Positions 50,123-63,400 of a stretch of DNA of 64,000 bases are shown piece after piece. The stretch comes from Oreocharis arfaki (taxonomy: Eukaryota; Chordata; Aves; Passeriformes; Paramythiidae). Position numbers and translations under genes: made by a program. How positions within the stretch are numbered: position 1 is the stretch's first letter; each line of letters begins with the position of its first letter. The notes beneath the pieces were generated by a model that worked only from the letters and a program-made list of their open reading frames with translations, did not search any database and was not told where the DNA came from. Location: positions 337,548 to 401,547 of the forward strand of contig VZRR01013401.1 of the NCBI GenBank assembly GCA_013398015.1, written 5' to 3'.

Positions 50123-51452
50123 TTTTGCATCTTCTTGGAATCAGTTGTACTTTTAGGACTCCTTTTTCTTCAGGCCCTCAGTCTTCTAGCCAAAAGTCTA
50201 TGTGGAGAAGAACAAGGCCTGCTCCATCTCCTCTTCAATGCTTCCGTTTCATGTCTGCTTAAGCAGGTACTGCTTTGGTTTAAACCAGCCACTGCCACAA
50301 TTTACAACAAACCCTTTCTGGTTGCAGCTAACAAGCAACAGGCCTCAGCTTGAAAGCTCAATTGCTTGGGTTCAGGCATCTGCCTTTCCCCACATCAGAC
50401 TCACAGGGGATTATCTGCCACTTGTTCTCATTCAGAACTCAAGCTACATTCTCTCATACAAGAGCAATTTTACACAATATCTAAATGTACATATAAGGTT
50501 TTATATTATATTTAGCATAATGAAAACAATTACTTGTAAAAATTAGTAGTCCTGGCTGAGTTATTTGTTTCAGCAGATTATAAGGAGTATTAGTTTAGCA
50601 GTAATAAGTGAAAAAGTTCTTTTGGATGACAGAAAATTTTGTATCCTGAAAACATTAAAAAGAACTGTGAGGAAAGACCCAGTAAAATTCTGCAATAGAG
50701 TTATCAAAAATTAAAAACTCAGTAGCCCAGAAAACAATAAGGAAATAGAAAATCTAAGAATTTTTCAATTCTTATCTGAATTGACAGTAGATATAGAAAT
50801 CTGTATTCAACTGGTTGATGTATTGCAGTACACACTGAGATGTCTTCCAGAACAAAAACATTCTTAGCTTAGAATGTATGAGGCTGGTATTTAACAAACA
50901 AATCAAACCAGATGCAATAAGTTGCTGACTAAATGGAGTCATCTTCAAAATCAGCTCGGCTTGTCGTGGCCAGGCATTTTTTATAGTTTAATGGAATTTT
51001 AAGATTTTAGCTATGACATCTATTGCTCAAAAAATACAGCAAAAGGAGTGATTGCTATTGGCTAATATTGCATGAGAGCAGGGTGTAAAGGAACACAAAG
51101 AAGAAAGGAATCAATTGGTCTTCAGGAATACGGATGCAACAACTGATACTTGGTGCTTTACTAGAATCGTAGGATTATTTGCACAGTTTTATTTCAAAAG
51201 TCTGTGGAACAGTAACAACAGTGTGTTGTCTGCCATAGCTTTAATACTGGTTCAGATTTTCTTTTGTCCTAGTTTATAGTCCTCCACCGGCTATATAAAA
51301 CATGACCCTTCAATAAGCTAGGCACAATCCTCTTTTAGAAGTTGTTTTGAAAATTGTTATCTCCCTTGACAATTAAAGTCTGAAATATTAAAAGAAAGCT
51401 AGATGGACCTGTTTTGTAACAATAAGCTTTTCAAAGACATTAGGACATTTTC
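50123..51452. other. Non-coding stretch
   Basis: Moderately balanced sequence to about 50450, then AT-rich. I recognise neither the segment following the CR1 fragment nor any gene. Open frames of 72 and 114 codons at 50135-50546 have no recognisable domain. Confidence 0.55.
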
Positions 51453-51562
51453 GTACAATCATTCAGGTTGGAAAAGGTCTTTAAGTCCAGTTGTGAACCT
51501 AACACTGCTAAGTCCACCATTAAACCATACCCCTTAGCATCACACCTTTTCAATCACCTTTG
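51453..51562 (-). mobile_element. Short CR1 3'-end fragment, antisense
   Basis: Plus-strand text acaatcattcaggttggaaa, then agtccagttgtgaacctaac, 'actgctaagtccaccattaaacc' and 'cttagcatcacaccttttcaatcacc'. This is the reverse complement of the CR1 3' end. About 110 bp, 5'-truncated. Confidence 0.88.
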
Positions 51563-54500
51563 ACTACATTGTTGCTTTTAACACATGCATATAATTAGAA
51601 AATATGAGTCAGAAATATTTTCTAGTTTTTCCTTGTTTACTGCATCTGGATTACTACTGACAATTTAGAAAAAAAAATAGGAAAAAATCTCTCCTTGATA
51701 GATAAAAAGGATGTGTTTCGTTTTACAAAATGCAGGTGTTTTGTCAACTTTAAAATAGTCAAATTCACATTTGTGTAGATGTAGAAGGTTATCATTGCTC
51801 TTTGAATGAGTAAGGAAACTACAGAGAATCTTGAGGTAAGTAAGAAAGTAAGTACGAGTCACTGTAGAGAGCTATAAATGCACATATTATTAAAGCTATA
51901 TTGAAAGAATATTTAGCAGGATATTACAGTAAGACCTCATCAATTCAAGGACTTACTCTTCTATATGTTTTTTACATATTGTTTTATTCAATCTTTTTGC
52001 CTCTCTGCCTTTTTTTTTTTCATTTTCCCTACAATGTCTATTTAGGCATTAAACAAAGCATCGAATTCTATAATTCTAAGTGTCATGAATGGACTTTTAT
52101 GGTAGTTATGATCAGTGTAGAAAAATCATATATAAGAGCCTTTGTTACATAAAAATTATACTCAGAATGATCCCTAAGAACACTGAATATTAAAAGCCTT
52201 GTTCTATGTCTGTCTAAAACTTTTCTATTTACTTTGCAAGTAAGACTATTGTCCAAGTCACAGGCTCAATGCTATTCTCTCCACTCTGCCACTTGTGATG
52301 GCTGCAAAGGGGGAAAGGTTCCTCCCAGACATGCTGCAGAATGCCTGTAAAATATGTTCTTACAAGTAAATGTAAGGCCCTAAGAAAGGAGACCAAAATT
52401 TTTTGTCTATATATAAAAGAATTTCAAAGTAAAAATTAAAAATGAGCCGAGAAAAGCTGCCAATTTGATGCAATTCCACTTGTTGCTTTAAGAATAAAAA
52501 ATATAAATTGATTCCTTAGAGACCTAAAGCAGTAACTTTCAGTAGAATCTTGGCAGGCCTCTGATTTTTTTCTACAAAACTTAACCTGATTTATTTCTGT
52601 TGTGAAAATAATTGAGGTGAATGCAGAATGAAATTTCATTAAGTTCATGAACATAGAAAGCCCACTCAGTTTTTCTCTTTTTATATTGACCCCAACCATC
52701 TGGGGTGTTACTCTAGGTCGCTTTGGTAAATTCATACTTTTTTTTTAGAGTCTGGAAATAGCACAGAGAGGAGAAAATGTTTTCTGGTGTATGTGTGTGT
52801 GGTGAATAAGGTGGTAGCTTTGAAATACTGATGTTTCTGAAAGGATCAGTCCTTCCTGAGCCATACCAATGTCAGCCTGCCTCCCTCACACAAGCAGCGG
52901 AGCTTGCTTGTGTAGATGTCAGAGCTGCTTGAGTCTTGTAGGTGTATCTTTTTAAAAAGTGTATGTTAAATGAGTTGAATCAAATAGTTGGCAAAATTTC
53001 AGACAGCTTTCAGGTAAACATTTCACACCCAAAGGAGGAGACAGCTGTTTTTTTTATAAATGAATGGTCTGTAAACACGTTGTTCTCAATCCTGATTTTG
53101 CAACAATTTTATGCCAAAGTAACTCCATAGATTACTCATGATTAACAGTGATATTACGCTACAAAGTCCTCTGAAGTTTAACTCAAATTAAAAAAAAAAT
53201 TAAAAAAAAACTTTGCTTAGTTTTGTATGTGCTTGCTAGTTTGTCTCTCCTCTCACCACATTTGCAGGTGTCAAAATTAACTTCTAGCACAGATCTTGCA
53301 ATTTTATGAAATGGTGCAGCCTTTGAAAGTTCATCTGAGAGCTTTGTCTTTTGTGACAATATTCTGTGGAGAAGCAGAAAGCTTCCTCTGCTTTTCTGCT
53401 TCACCATATTTTCTTTTTGTTTTATAGACATCCACTGATGTTTTACTATTTCACAATTTTATCTTTAAAAAGATGAACAATTATTTCTACTGTTTTAATC
53501 ATCTTTCTGCAACCTAGATGACATTTTGAAGGTGTGAGAGTAAATTCATTTTCAAGTAGTGTGTATAGCACCCAAGGAGATGGATTCCTATGAAATTAAC
53601 CCAGTGAGATTCAAAATCTACATGGAGAAGTGGGGGAGGAAACAGAGAAGCCTTCCTACCCTCAACTTACACACCACAGCCCTGGCCTCTTTAGTGTAAA
53701 TGACGAATATTATGTAATCCCCACACAGATGTTAGACACTTCTAAAAAAGAGGTAATATTCTAGCAAGTATACTACAGATATACTTGCAAGATACTACCT
53801 TTTCATCATCTTTCATGTACTGAAATGGTTATGAGTGAGGGAGAAAATTGTGCTTTTAGAATAGGAGAGCAGGAGACATTTCCAGGCACATGTCTCTAAA
53901 TATCTGTAGGGTTTTCTGTCCCTTCTTGTGTTCTTGAGTTCACTGCTACTAGCAATAGTACTTATGAAACTGAGTGTAAATGTCCACATGGGCTGATATT
54001 TATGAATTTATATTTCATTCTACCCATTGTCCAAACCAACCAAGTCTTACAACAATATTGCTCTGAGCTAGCATACCAGTTTCTCAGTGCTTTGCCAGCT
54101 GCTGTGCTGTGTTGTCTGGTCTGCTTGGCAAAGAAAATGCAGCTCAGAACATAGAAAATCTCCATGCAACCATTATGCTATATCACTGCGAGTTTATTTC
54201 TGATATACTTTAGTTTAATTTTGTTTCTGTCCTGTTTATTTTCATTCCTAAACTGTGCTTCATAAAGGGCTTTTCTGCATTAGGATATTCACAAAAGTAG
54301 TTGCTTGAGCTGTAGCCTAAACAATGACTTTGGCTGTATCCAATCAGTACTATTAGCTTTGCAATACAATTCCCAATGTGAACACACTTTCTCAAGGACA
54401 AGTATCTTTATTTACAATTCAGCTTTATCTGTTTCTACAGTGGATTATGTGCGGTTCAAATTATACTCCTATGTCAATATTTTCTTGTTGTAGCTAAACC

Positions 54501-54919
54501 TCTGTAGGCAAAAAGGTTTAAATTCATAAAGCAAAATTACTGTGCGAGGTTATTCCTGTTCCTGCAGTGATGCCTTGGTTCTTCATGCTCAGTTCAACCC
54601 CCACTTATGTTACATATTCACAGACACTTCTGTCACAATCTACAGGCTCTGATTTGCAGTGATGGTATGCTTGCCATGAAGAACTGGAAATCACAAATTC
54701 TATTCACAACTATCTGGTCTTCTCACACTCAGAGTAAGCGCCCAGGTAAAAATAAAGAAAGGAAGGACAGAGGAACTTCGCTGTAACTGCAATTGCTCTG
54801 TACCACTCCTGTCAGTAGTTGATCTACCTGTATGACCTGTTCATAGCAAATGCTGCCTAGTTTTAGAATAAGAATGGCAAATTTCCTCCACCCTGGAGTG
54901 GTTAGATGGAAACCCATAT
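51563..54919. other. Non-coding stretch
   Basis: AT-rich, with no transposon or gene recognised. It includes an inverted repeat at 52888-52913 and A-rich runs near 53190-53210. Confidence 0.6.
52888..52913. other. Short inverted repeat (hairpin-forming)
   Basis: ACACAAGCA (52888-52896) and TGCTTGTGT (52905-52913) are exact reverse complements separated by 8 bases. The loop can pair further (AGC with GCT) with one bulge. It lies in a locally GC-richer patch. Function unknown. Confidence 0.6.
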
Positions 54920-55380
54920 TTCAAATAGAAGAGGTGAGTCCATCACTTTGAGGAGTATTGTCAGAGCTCCAGGAGAGATACCAGCCCTTACTGTCTCTAC
55001 CCAGCAACCTCTGAGACCTCCTCTACCCCTCCGCAAGGAGCTCCATTTCAGCTCAGGCTGGTCCCCTTCGCCAGTGAAGCAGTAGGAGTGCCTGAGCCAA
55101 GTGCCATCTATGTCCCTTTCTGCTGCATAGGACTCAGACCCTGGCTGCAGCCAAGTCTCCAGCCCTGTCCTGATCTCCTTCTGCTTGATGGGACCTGGTA
55201 GGTCACTTGCCATGCCTGGAGCTGTTGATAAGACCCCATCATAGCCGCAGCTCTATCTGCTGTGATCAGACCTGAGGGACAGTGCCTGCCAGTGAGGGCA
55301 CTGGATTCCCTGGGATCACTCTGGGCTCCCAGCTCCCTCTCTTCTAGAAGCAACCAGTTCTTAATGTGTCCTGACAATGA
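54920..55380. other. GC-rich patch of unknown identity
   Basis: A block clearly richer in G and C than its flanks, with overlapping minus-strand open frames (103 codons at 54902-55213 and 89 codons at 55108-55377) that I cannot relate to any protein. Sharp edges suggest an inserted repeat or retrocopy, but no terminal repeats, poly-A tail or known CR1/LTR blocks are visible. Confidence 0.45.
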
Positions 55381-58300
55381 TTAAATGCATCACAATTGTA
55401 CAGTTGACCATCTCAAACAAAAAAGCGAAGTGTGTAGAGCAAGAACAAAAAATCAGAAATAAATATCATTTAGCAGTAAGAAGTTTATCTTCTTCCTCAG
55501 TGTTAATGTCCTTAACTCCAGCTTCCACACTGTGTCAATGACACTAATGATCTTAAACTTTAATTGCTACACATGTGCAAATCTGTGGAATAAATCCTGG
55601 CTTTCCCCTCTTAAAAATTAAAAGTAAACCCCAGAAGATTCGGTAGTCTTCCTAGAAATCTCTTATGTATCACTGGCAAAATTTTGTGGTAATATGACAA
55701 ATCTGATTGAGAGAGTTCTGTTTGAACTCTTAGGGGTATCAGCAGAATGAATTCTACCGGGGTGGCTCTTTGCTTCTAATAGCAATTTATTAAACTTGTA
55801 TTTACTTCTCTGGGAATAAAATTTAACTCTTATTACTTACTGCACTTTACAGCAATTGCATACTGACTCCTGCAAAGACAGAATTTACATGTGTTTTAAG
55901 CACACAGTTAGTTTGGCAACAATTGCAGATACTTCTGAGTTTGCATTCACAAAGCAATACTTAAATGAGTAGAATTTAGCCAACTCAAAACGTGTTCTCA
56001 TCTGAATGTTTGAAGCACTGCTCCACCTGAAGGCCCACCCTTCCTGAAATTTCCTTTTTTTAATATCCTTCTGCTTTTGAACAGTGAAAGATATTATAAT
56101 CTTTTGATTCATCAATAGCTATTTAATATTTGCCTCTATTGATATTTTTTTTCTCAGTAACAACTATATCACTTGTATTTTGGAAAATAAGAAGCACATT
56201 AATTTAGAAAACAGTTGTTCAAGAATGACGTGATACTCTGAGAAAATGGTTCCTTTTATTTCTATAGGTTTTAAAGTAGCAGACCCCAGCGGAAAAAATA
56301 TTTGGAGTTTTTCCCCAGAGATGTCGCACTGCTGCTGCCATCCCAGCATAGAAGAAGTTCTTATTTACATAGTACATTAGAACAGAAAATCCTCTGCAAC
56401 ATTATCTATGTTCAGGATTAGCAATCAGATGAGACAAATACATGGTCTTTTGCAAGCTAACATAGATACCACAAAAGAAGTTATTGAAGCAAAGTACACA
56501 AACATTTAAACTATTTATCAATTTATATATTTTCATATGCATGGAGCTTTCTTAAATTATATTATAAATAAATGTTTATGTATATAATATGGTAATAGAT
56601 GTGCAAACTAGAAGCAAAGAAATCATATGTGTATATATATGCATATTAATACCCTTAGTATCAGCATGGTCTGCTGTCTACTAAGTTTTGTGCGTTTTAA
56701 AGCATCCAGCAAGTGTAAAACTTCAAAGTTTCCTCAGTTTCCCGTGCTCTGGCCTGTCTCTGCAAAATAAAGATGGGCTATGTCCCTATGAGATATAAGG
56801 ACATCTCTGTGGTTCCTTTGCTTCTTCTAGTTTGCATCTCTTTGTTACATGTAAATCTCACCATCAGATTGCTGTACTTCAATCTACATTTTTTTGTTCT
56901 TACCTTGCAGAGATTTAGCATCCCAGAGACTCAGCAAGCTGCCTTCTTTGTCTCTTTTATCAGCCCTATCCTCACATTTCTTCTATAAAAAACATAGATA
57001 TGTCACTGGCTACATTTTAAAGCAGCTGATGCTATTAAAAGTACATAAAGAATGTTGTGGATGTACAGAGACCTATTTGAATCTCAGAGATAGTATTATG
57101 TCTATCATTGACCAGAGCTGTATTTTGAGCTACAAACTAAATGTATACTATGGGGGAAAAGTGAAATCTGAACTGTTTTCCTCACTGGAATTTCACAGAG
57201 TGTTTTGAAATAATTTTTCACACTTTCAAAATTATTTTCAGTTATCAAAATGAATGAATTTTCTCTCTCCTATTATATGAACCCATTTTTATCATTCCTT
57301 GTCTAAGGCCAATTCTATCTTGCAAGAAAATAAAAGATTTTTCTTCGTAGTTATCCATAGTAAGTAAGCAAATTTCTGGCTGCTGAGTCACCTAGCCACA
57401 AAGATTGGCTCTAATAAATACCATAAGATTTTATTTAAACAGATAATAAACCCAAAACCTTAGCTAAATACATTTCCTTTTAAATCAAAATTTAATGTTT
57501 GACTTTTAATGGCTGAAAGTAACTTCTTTTATACAAAAAAAAAAATCAAAAACAAAAAACAAAACCTTAGAAAAAATCCATTAAAAATTAATTAATTGTT
57601 CACACGTTACATCTTTGTGTCTCAAATTCTAATAATTATTTTAATTTGTTTCCTCTGGTTGAAATACGCAATACCTATCATTCTATAAAGATTCATAAAA
57701 TATGTAACAGACACTGACACGCAAAGCCTTAGAGGCATTTGGTTCATTTTATAGTCAGCATAAATCTCTGGAAACCAAATTAAATCATAGCAATAAGGTT
57801 GCCCACAGAGAATGTGTTCCAAGAAAAGAAACAAATTCCTCACTGCAGTTTGGGTGGTCTTTTCAGTGTTCCAGCATTAGTGATGGTTGTCACAGAGATA
57901 CCATGGCAGTGTGGGGATGTAAATCACGCCAAACAATGGACTCTGATAACTCCATGGCATTCCTGTGCTTGTTTTCATGCTGACCTGGATGGTCCACCTT
58001 GCTCCCAGGGTGTTGCCATCCATTCTGCTTTTTTTCCCTCTCACAGCAATTTACCAGAGCTGGAGAAGCACTAAAATGTTTTGCTTTGAGTAATGCTTGT
58101 AGAAACATTTTGTAATCAATCCTTAATTCTGGTTTATTGTTCTCTTTCTTTGTGCTGCCCATGTTACTTTGCAAAAGAATAAAAGCTTTGCTGCTACTGG
58201 ACTTCTCGTCATATTCAAGGAATTCTGCAGAGCAGAAAAAAAGTGAGAAAAAAGAGAAACACAGAAAAAAGAAATGTTTAATAAATGAATAGTTTCCAAA

Positions 58301-59586
58301 AGTATTAGATAACCTCAAAATTTCTGAATATTAGTTCAAATTACACTCCTAATTAATGTCCAGTAAATTCTTCTTTTCCCTCTTTTTTCTCTTTTTCTCT
58401 CTTTTCCTCTCCTTTCCTCAGGTTTTACATTTTTCATATATCTTTTCAGAAGATTCTCTCTCAAAATCTTTAGATATTTCTTTTCATTTAGTTTTAGTCA
58501 TTACTAACTTCTTAAACAATGACTTTAGGAAAGCCTGTACTATAAAAATGACTCAATTCCTCCCGTTTCCCAGCACATTTTTCTCAAATAAGATTGATAG
58601 GCAGTTTTTCTTGTTTAAATCTTTCCATAGACAACATTTATTCTTCATCATATTTTGATATTTTGTAGACGATGAAAAAACTTTCTAGGGTTTATATTAT
58701 TTTCTCCTCAGAAAATAAGAATGCTTTTATTACCCTTCATCAATACGCTTATCAGCACTTCATAAAAGTAACATATTTGCCATGTTGATTCAATCTCTGG
58801 CATTCTCTGGTGACAATGTACCTAGCACTACAGTATGATATGTTTCCAGGGACTGACTCACTTGGAACTATTCATTCTGGGGATGATTCTTTAGCTTGAA
58901 AACTTTACATTTGTTGATTATAACCTTTTTGAATTAAAAAATAATAATAAAACTCCTACACATATTAGCAGAAACATTTGCACTATCAACTATTTCTTAC
59001 TGTAACTGTTTTGAACTATCTGAATCTAAAAAATTGCTTCATTTTTATTCTATGTTGTTTGATTTTCATCCTATTTTGTTTCCTTTTTATTCTACGTTGA
59101 CATAGAATGCCTCAAAAATGGATAAGAGAATGGCAAAAAGCCCCAATTTGTAAATGACCATTTGTTCATTCAGTATTTCTATTTTTAATTAATACTATTT
59201 ATTCTTATCCGTTCCAAAATATTAAAGAGAAAATTTTCTTTTCTTGTTTCAAATTGCAACAAACTCTGCAGAATCAATTAAAACTGGCCATCCAATTTTA
59301 AAGTGATAAAGTTTAGAAGCATGCTTTGAAATGCTTCTCAGATGCTGGCTGTGCCACATGATATATGTGACTTTATCTGAAAATTGAATACAATCAGATT
59401 TCTCTGTTTCTTTAACTTTTAGACACCACATATGACCATTCTTTGTTAGGGGGCGGAATCAGAACCAATTCCTATCAGACATTTTATTTTCTAATGCTTC
59501 AGTTCTTTTGTTAGAGGTAATCTGCAGAATCCTCCTCTACATCCTTCTGTTGGGAAAGGCTGTGGTATCTGTAAAATAAAGACTGA
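55381..59586. other. Non-coding stretch
   Basis: AT-rich, with an A-rich run at 57533-57563 and a pyrimidine-rich tract at 58365-58421. The longest open frame (142 codons, minus, 57890-58318) has low-complexity Phe/Ser/Leu content from the opposite strand's A-rich sequence and no recognised domain. Confidence 0.55.
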
Positions 59587-60492
59587 ATCTACACAGACAG
59601 AGAAAGAAACAGTGCGGTGTTTATTGAAAACATGAAAGCATTGCCTACTGTTGAAGAGGGGATGCCATTAGATGGACTTTTGATGGAAGTGCAGAAATTC
59701 TCGCCATGCCTACAGATACACATCCTTTCAAAGAGATTAAAACCTTGTATATTAGTCTGCTTAGTGTGTGTCTTAATATTGTGTATGACAGTCGACAATC
59801 ATACCTGCTATAACCAGCAAACTAAAATTTTGGTTTTTATTATGGTGATGGGACAAAGCAGGGCTAAAAATTACTTCATTTATGCCAGTAAACTGGATGT
59901 GTCTCCATGCATAGGGACAAAGCTACATTTGTCTGTTTCATGTGGGGAATTCAATATTATTGCAAGGAATATGGTTTTGCCATTACACCATTGTAATTGT
60001 ACTAAACCTGTACCATAGAGTTTCTGGATTTATCTTGCCCTGACTGGGACTGCAGAGTTTTCCCCTTGTTTCGGCTGTGATAACAACTGTCTAATGACCA
60101 ACTTGTTATCACTTAACTTGTTTTTGTGTAAATCCGTGACTACCATACATATGTCAAAGGTCTGCCCCACTTCAGTAGTTATTGTAAAACAAGTACTATT
60201 CCTTCATGTCTGGGAAAGATGGGAGTCTGGGAAAGATGGTGTCCTACTTTCAAACTGTAAGCCAGCAACCAGGAAAGTAGAAAGTATTAAGAAAATTGTG
60301 TAAACAAAAGAAGAAGCAGACTTTCTGGCACCAAGAAGGAAGGGACCTCCAGCACCAGCATGGAGCTGTTCAAGAAGAGTTCAGGACGTGGACAACCCAC
60401 GCAGATCCCCGGAAGAAGGAGCGCATCTCCAAGGTAAATGGGAAGAAACTAGAAAGGGGGTTTGTGTAACAGGGTTTAAATTGTATTATTAA
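59587..60492 (+). pseudogene. Possible decayed coding sequence, secreted/envelope-like, unidentified
   Basis: One frame is open from 59587 (after TGA at 59584) to TAA at 60490-60492, interrupted only by TAG at 60016-60018 and TAA at 60301-60303. The first ATG is at 59632. Codons 53-69 form a hydrophobic, Cys-containing segment (KPCILVCLVCVLILCMTV region), followed by N-H-T at codon 71 and N-C-T at codon 137, with many cysteines between. That layout (long leader, hydrophobic signal or anchor, glycosylated Cys-rich ectodomain) suits a secreted protein or the start of a retroviral envelope gene, but I recognise no definitive motif. A 17-bp direct duplication at 60208-60239 could have shifted the frame. 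AAG|GTAAAT at 60433/60434 resembles a splice donor. I found no LTR or primer-binding site nearby. Chance is not excluded. Confidence 0.3.
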
Positions 60493-63400
60493 TTATATAT
60501 TTCCTCATTATTTTAGACTGTGATAGTGTTGAAGCTGGACTAATAATGACTAATTTCATTGTATTTTGTCTGTAAAGGCTTTATCTGGACAAAGTTTAAG
60601 TCTGTATATATTGTGCATCTGCTTTAGACCATAGTGAGATTTTTGAGTGTAATACAACTCCCTCATATAATCCCTTTTCACAGAGTGTTATCTTAAAACT
60701 GGTTAGATTTCCTTACCCTATTGCACTTAGAGTGGCTGTTCTGAAACTTCTCTTCTGATTTCCAGCCTACTTTCCAGCCTTGTATGTCTTACAGTACGGA
60801 TGTCATTACAGCATTTGTCTGCCAGATTCTGGATGTCTATGCAGACACCAAGCACTGCTCTTCTCTCAGAGTGCATACTCACTTTCCTAGATGCAAATTA
60901 TTCGATTTCCTCCTTAACCCACAGCCCAATTTACTCAAATTCTTTATCTGTAACCTCTTGATTGTTATTCCCTTGTGTACTTATAAAAATTACTTTATCC
61001 TCTCTCAACCCCCAGTCTGTTAGAGTATTGATGTGAAGATTGAAGAATTATCACATGCACACGCTCACCATCATTTAGGCTTATTTTGCTTCTTAACAAC
61101 CTACTCACCTTTCAATACAGGTGGCTCCCACTGGAAATTACTTCTCTTTAACCTGAATAACTACAGTTGCACATAACATTTTAATCATACTATTGTGATT
61201 AAATTATGAAACTGCCCAAGAAAGCATTGATATGTCCATATCGCAGCTGTAAATAGTTATTTTATTACACTGTCAGAAAGCATCTTCCATTTTTAATGAT
61301 AGCTGTCTCATGTAACATTGTAATTCTTACAGAAAAAATAAGGAAAAGTATTCCTTTAACTCAGTCTGTCTGTAGTTCTGTATTTTTTAATGTAAATTTT
61401 CCATTCATCACATTTCTAATATTAACCTGCTATTCATCAAATTCACATTGTGAATTTTTGCAAGATATACAGGAAGAAAGCTCTCTGCTGATTCTGATGA
61501 ACAGAATAAATTTTAACATTCCGTTAAATTTAATGGAATAGTACAAGACCAAAAAGTGTACCCCCAACTTTGTTTTAGAGATTGCCAGTAGAAGAAGACA
61601 TGGTGCATAAAGGAAGCATGTTCTCATAATTCGTTATACGGCCTGTCTCTGCTCTGAAAATAATTTTCAGAGCAATGAAATGGCTCATTCCTGTTTACAC
61701 CATAGGCTTCGATTTCTCCAATGAGACAAATTTTGTGGAGAGCAAAATCACTGTTTATGACTTCTATTACACTCTAAGAAATAAATGGTGCAGCTTTACT
61801 CCCAACTGGGATGCAATTGCTCACATGAGTAGTCCCATTGATCTCAGTGGGAGATATTTCTTTGTAAAAGTAGTGAAAAAAACTCCCACCCTATAAGTAG
61901 TGATTAATACCAACAAAGATTTTCCAATTTAGACAGAAAATAGATTGAATAAATACTAATAAAATTAGTCACTGCTATTTTATCAAAATCTTAGAAAACA
62001 TAAGGAAGATTGGCAAATGACCTGGCTGTTTCACAAGCAAAAAAATTATAGGTGAACAACTAGATTTCTTACTCTTATAGGTTTAAAAAACCTAAAACAT
62101 TGTGGCACAGAAGTGCTCTTTAAAGGACTCTAAATTTGTAATACAGAAAGTGAATTTAGGGAAAATGTTTTCAAAATAATCTGCTAATAGGAAATCATGG
62201 CATAAGAACAGTATTATTACTTGAAATCAGTGTGGACTCTTTATGAAGACCAAAAAGCAACATACGGGTCTGTAAAATGTTCATTCTATCATGTATGGAC
62301 TACTTTGGGCTCGCAGTGTAATTGCTTTTCTCACCAGTTCAGCCTGCCTGAACTGCTGTACCTCACCTGAGCTCAGCTACCCAGAATGGGAATTATTCAT
62401 GTTTCAGGATGTCATGGGGTTTTGTGCCTAGACTGTAACAGAGAAATGGTATTGAGATACTCTAGAGATCCTGTTGTAATATCTCAAGCAATTGTTTTCA
62501 TTATTTCAGTGATGTACCGGTGATTCAGAGTTTACACAGAGTAGCTGTGTGATATTTTTCATGTGTTTGTGTTTGCCCTTAATGGTTAATAGCAGCTCCT
62601 CCAGACTGATGCACTTTCATCTGATATTGTCTTCCTCTGTGTCTAATAGAAAAAGTGGCTTGCCTATGTACTTTGTGCAGTGCATTTAGATCTGCAAGCA
62701 TGACCATATAACCCTTTTTTTTGAGACAATTTTAGTCTATGAAAATAATTTTGTGATTTTTTAATTTGACTTTAGTCTGCACTTTTATTTTTTTGAAAAA
62801 TAAAATATTCCTGAAAAATATTTGCATATGCTGAGATGTAATCAGTCCGCACCTTTGTACCACAATAAAAGGTTTATGGATCTATTTTTCTGTTGAGTTT
62901 TCTTCTATTGTTCCTGTTACAACATGCTTAGCCACAGCCGTATTCCTCCTGAAGTACCATTAGATGTATCATTAGATGGGCTAGAGTGTAATTTTCAGCT
63001 ACCCATCTAAAATGTGGTAGCTCATCACACATACCATGAGTTAGTATATGGACTTTGATAGGGAGCAGAGAAAAGATATCACAATATAAAAACAATCTTT
63101 ACCTTGCCTTGTAGCCTGAAGAGCACAACATGCTTAAGTCATATCTTCAGCAATAAAAGTTCACTTTCTCTCTGTTTCTCTTTCTGTCACAGTCCTCCCA
63201 CTTTTCCCTAGAAAGAACATTATTGCCTCCTGTGGGCTGTCTGAACTAAAATCTCACCACATTCATCTGTAGCTGGGTTCTTCACAGTATGCCTGCCTAT
63301 CCTGTCATACACAGATTTTACTTTCCCACTGTGTTTCCACAGCAGTACCTTTCTTTAAGTATGATTATTTGGTAAGACAGCTTTTTTTGTTGTTTTTTTT

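Noticed and set aside
57890..58318. 142-codon minus-strand open frame
   Set aside because: Low-complexity Phe/Ser-rich start from an A-rich plus strand, no recognised domain, and a length still plausible by chance in 64 kb.
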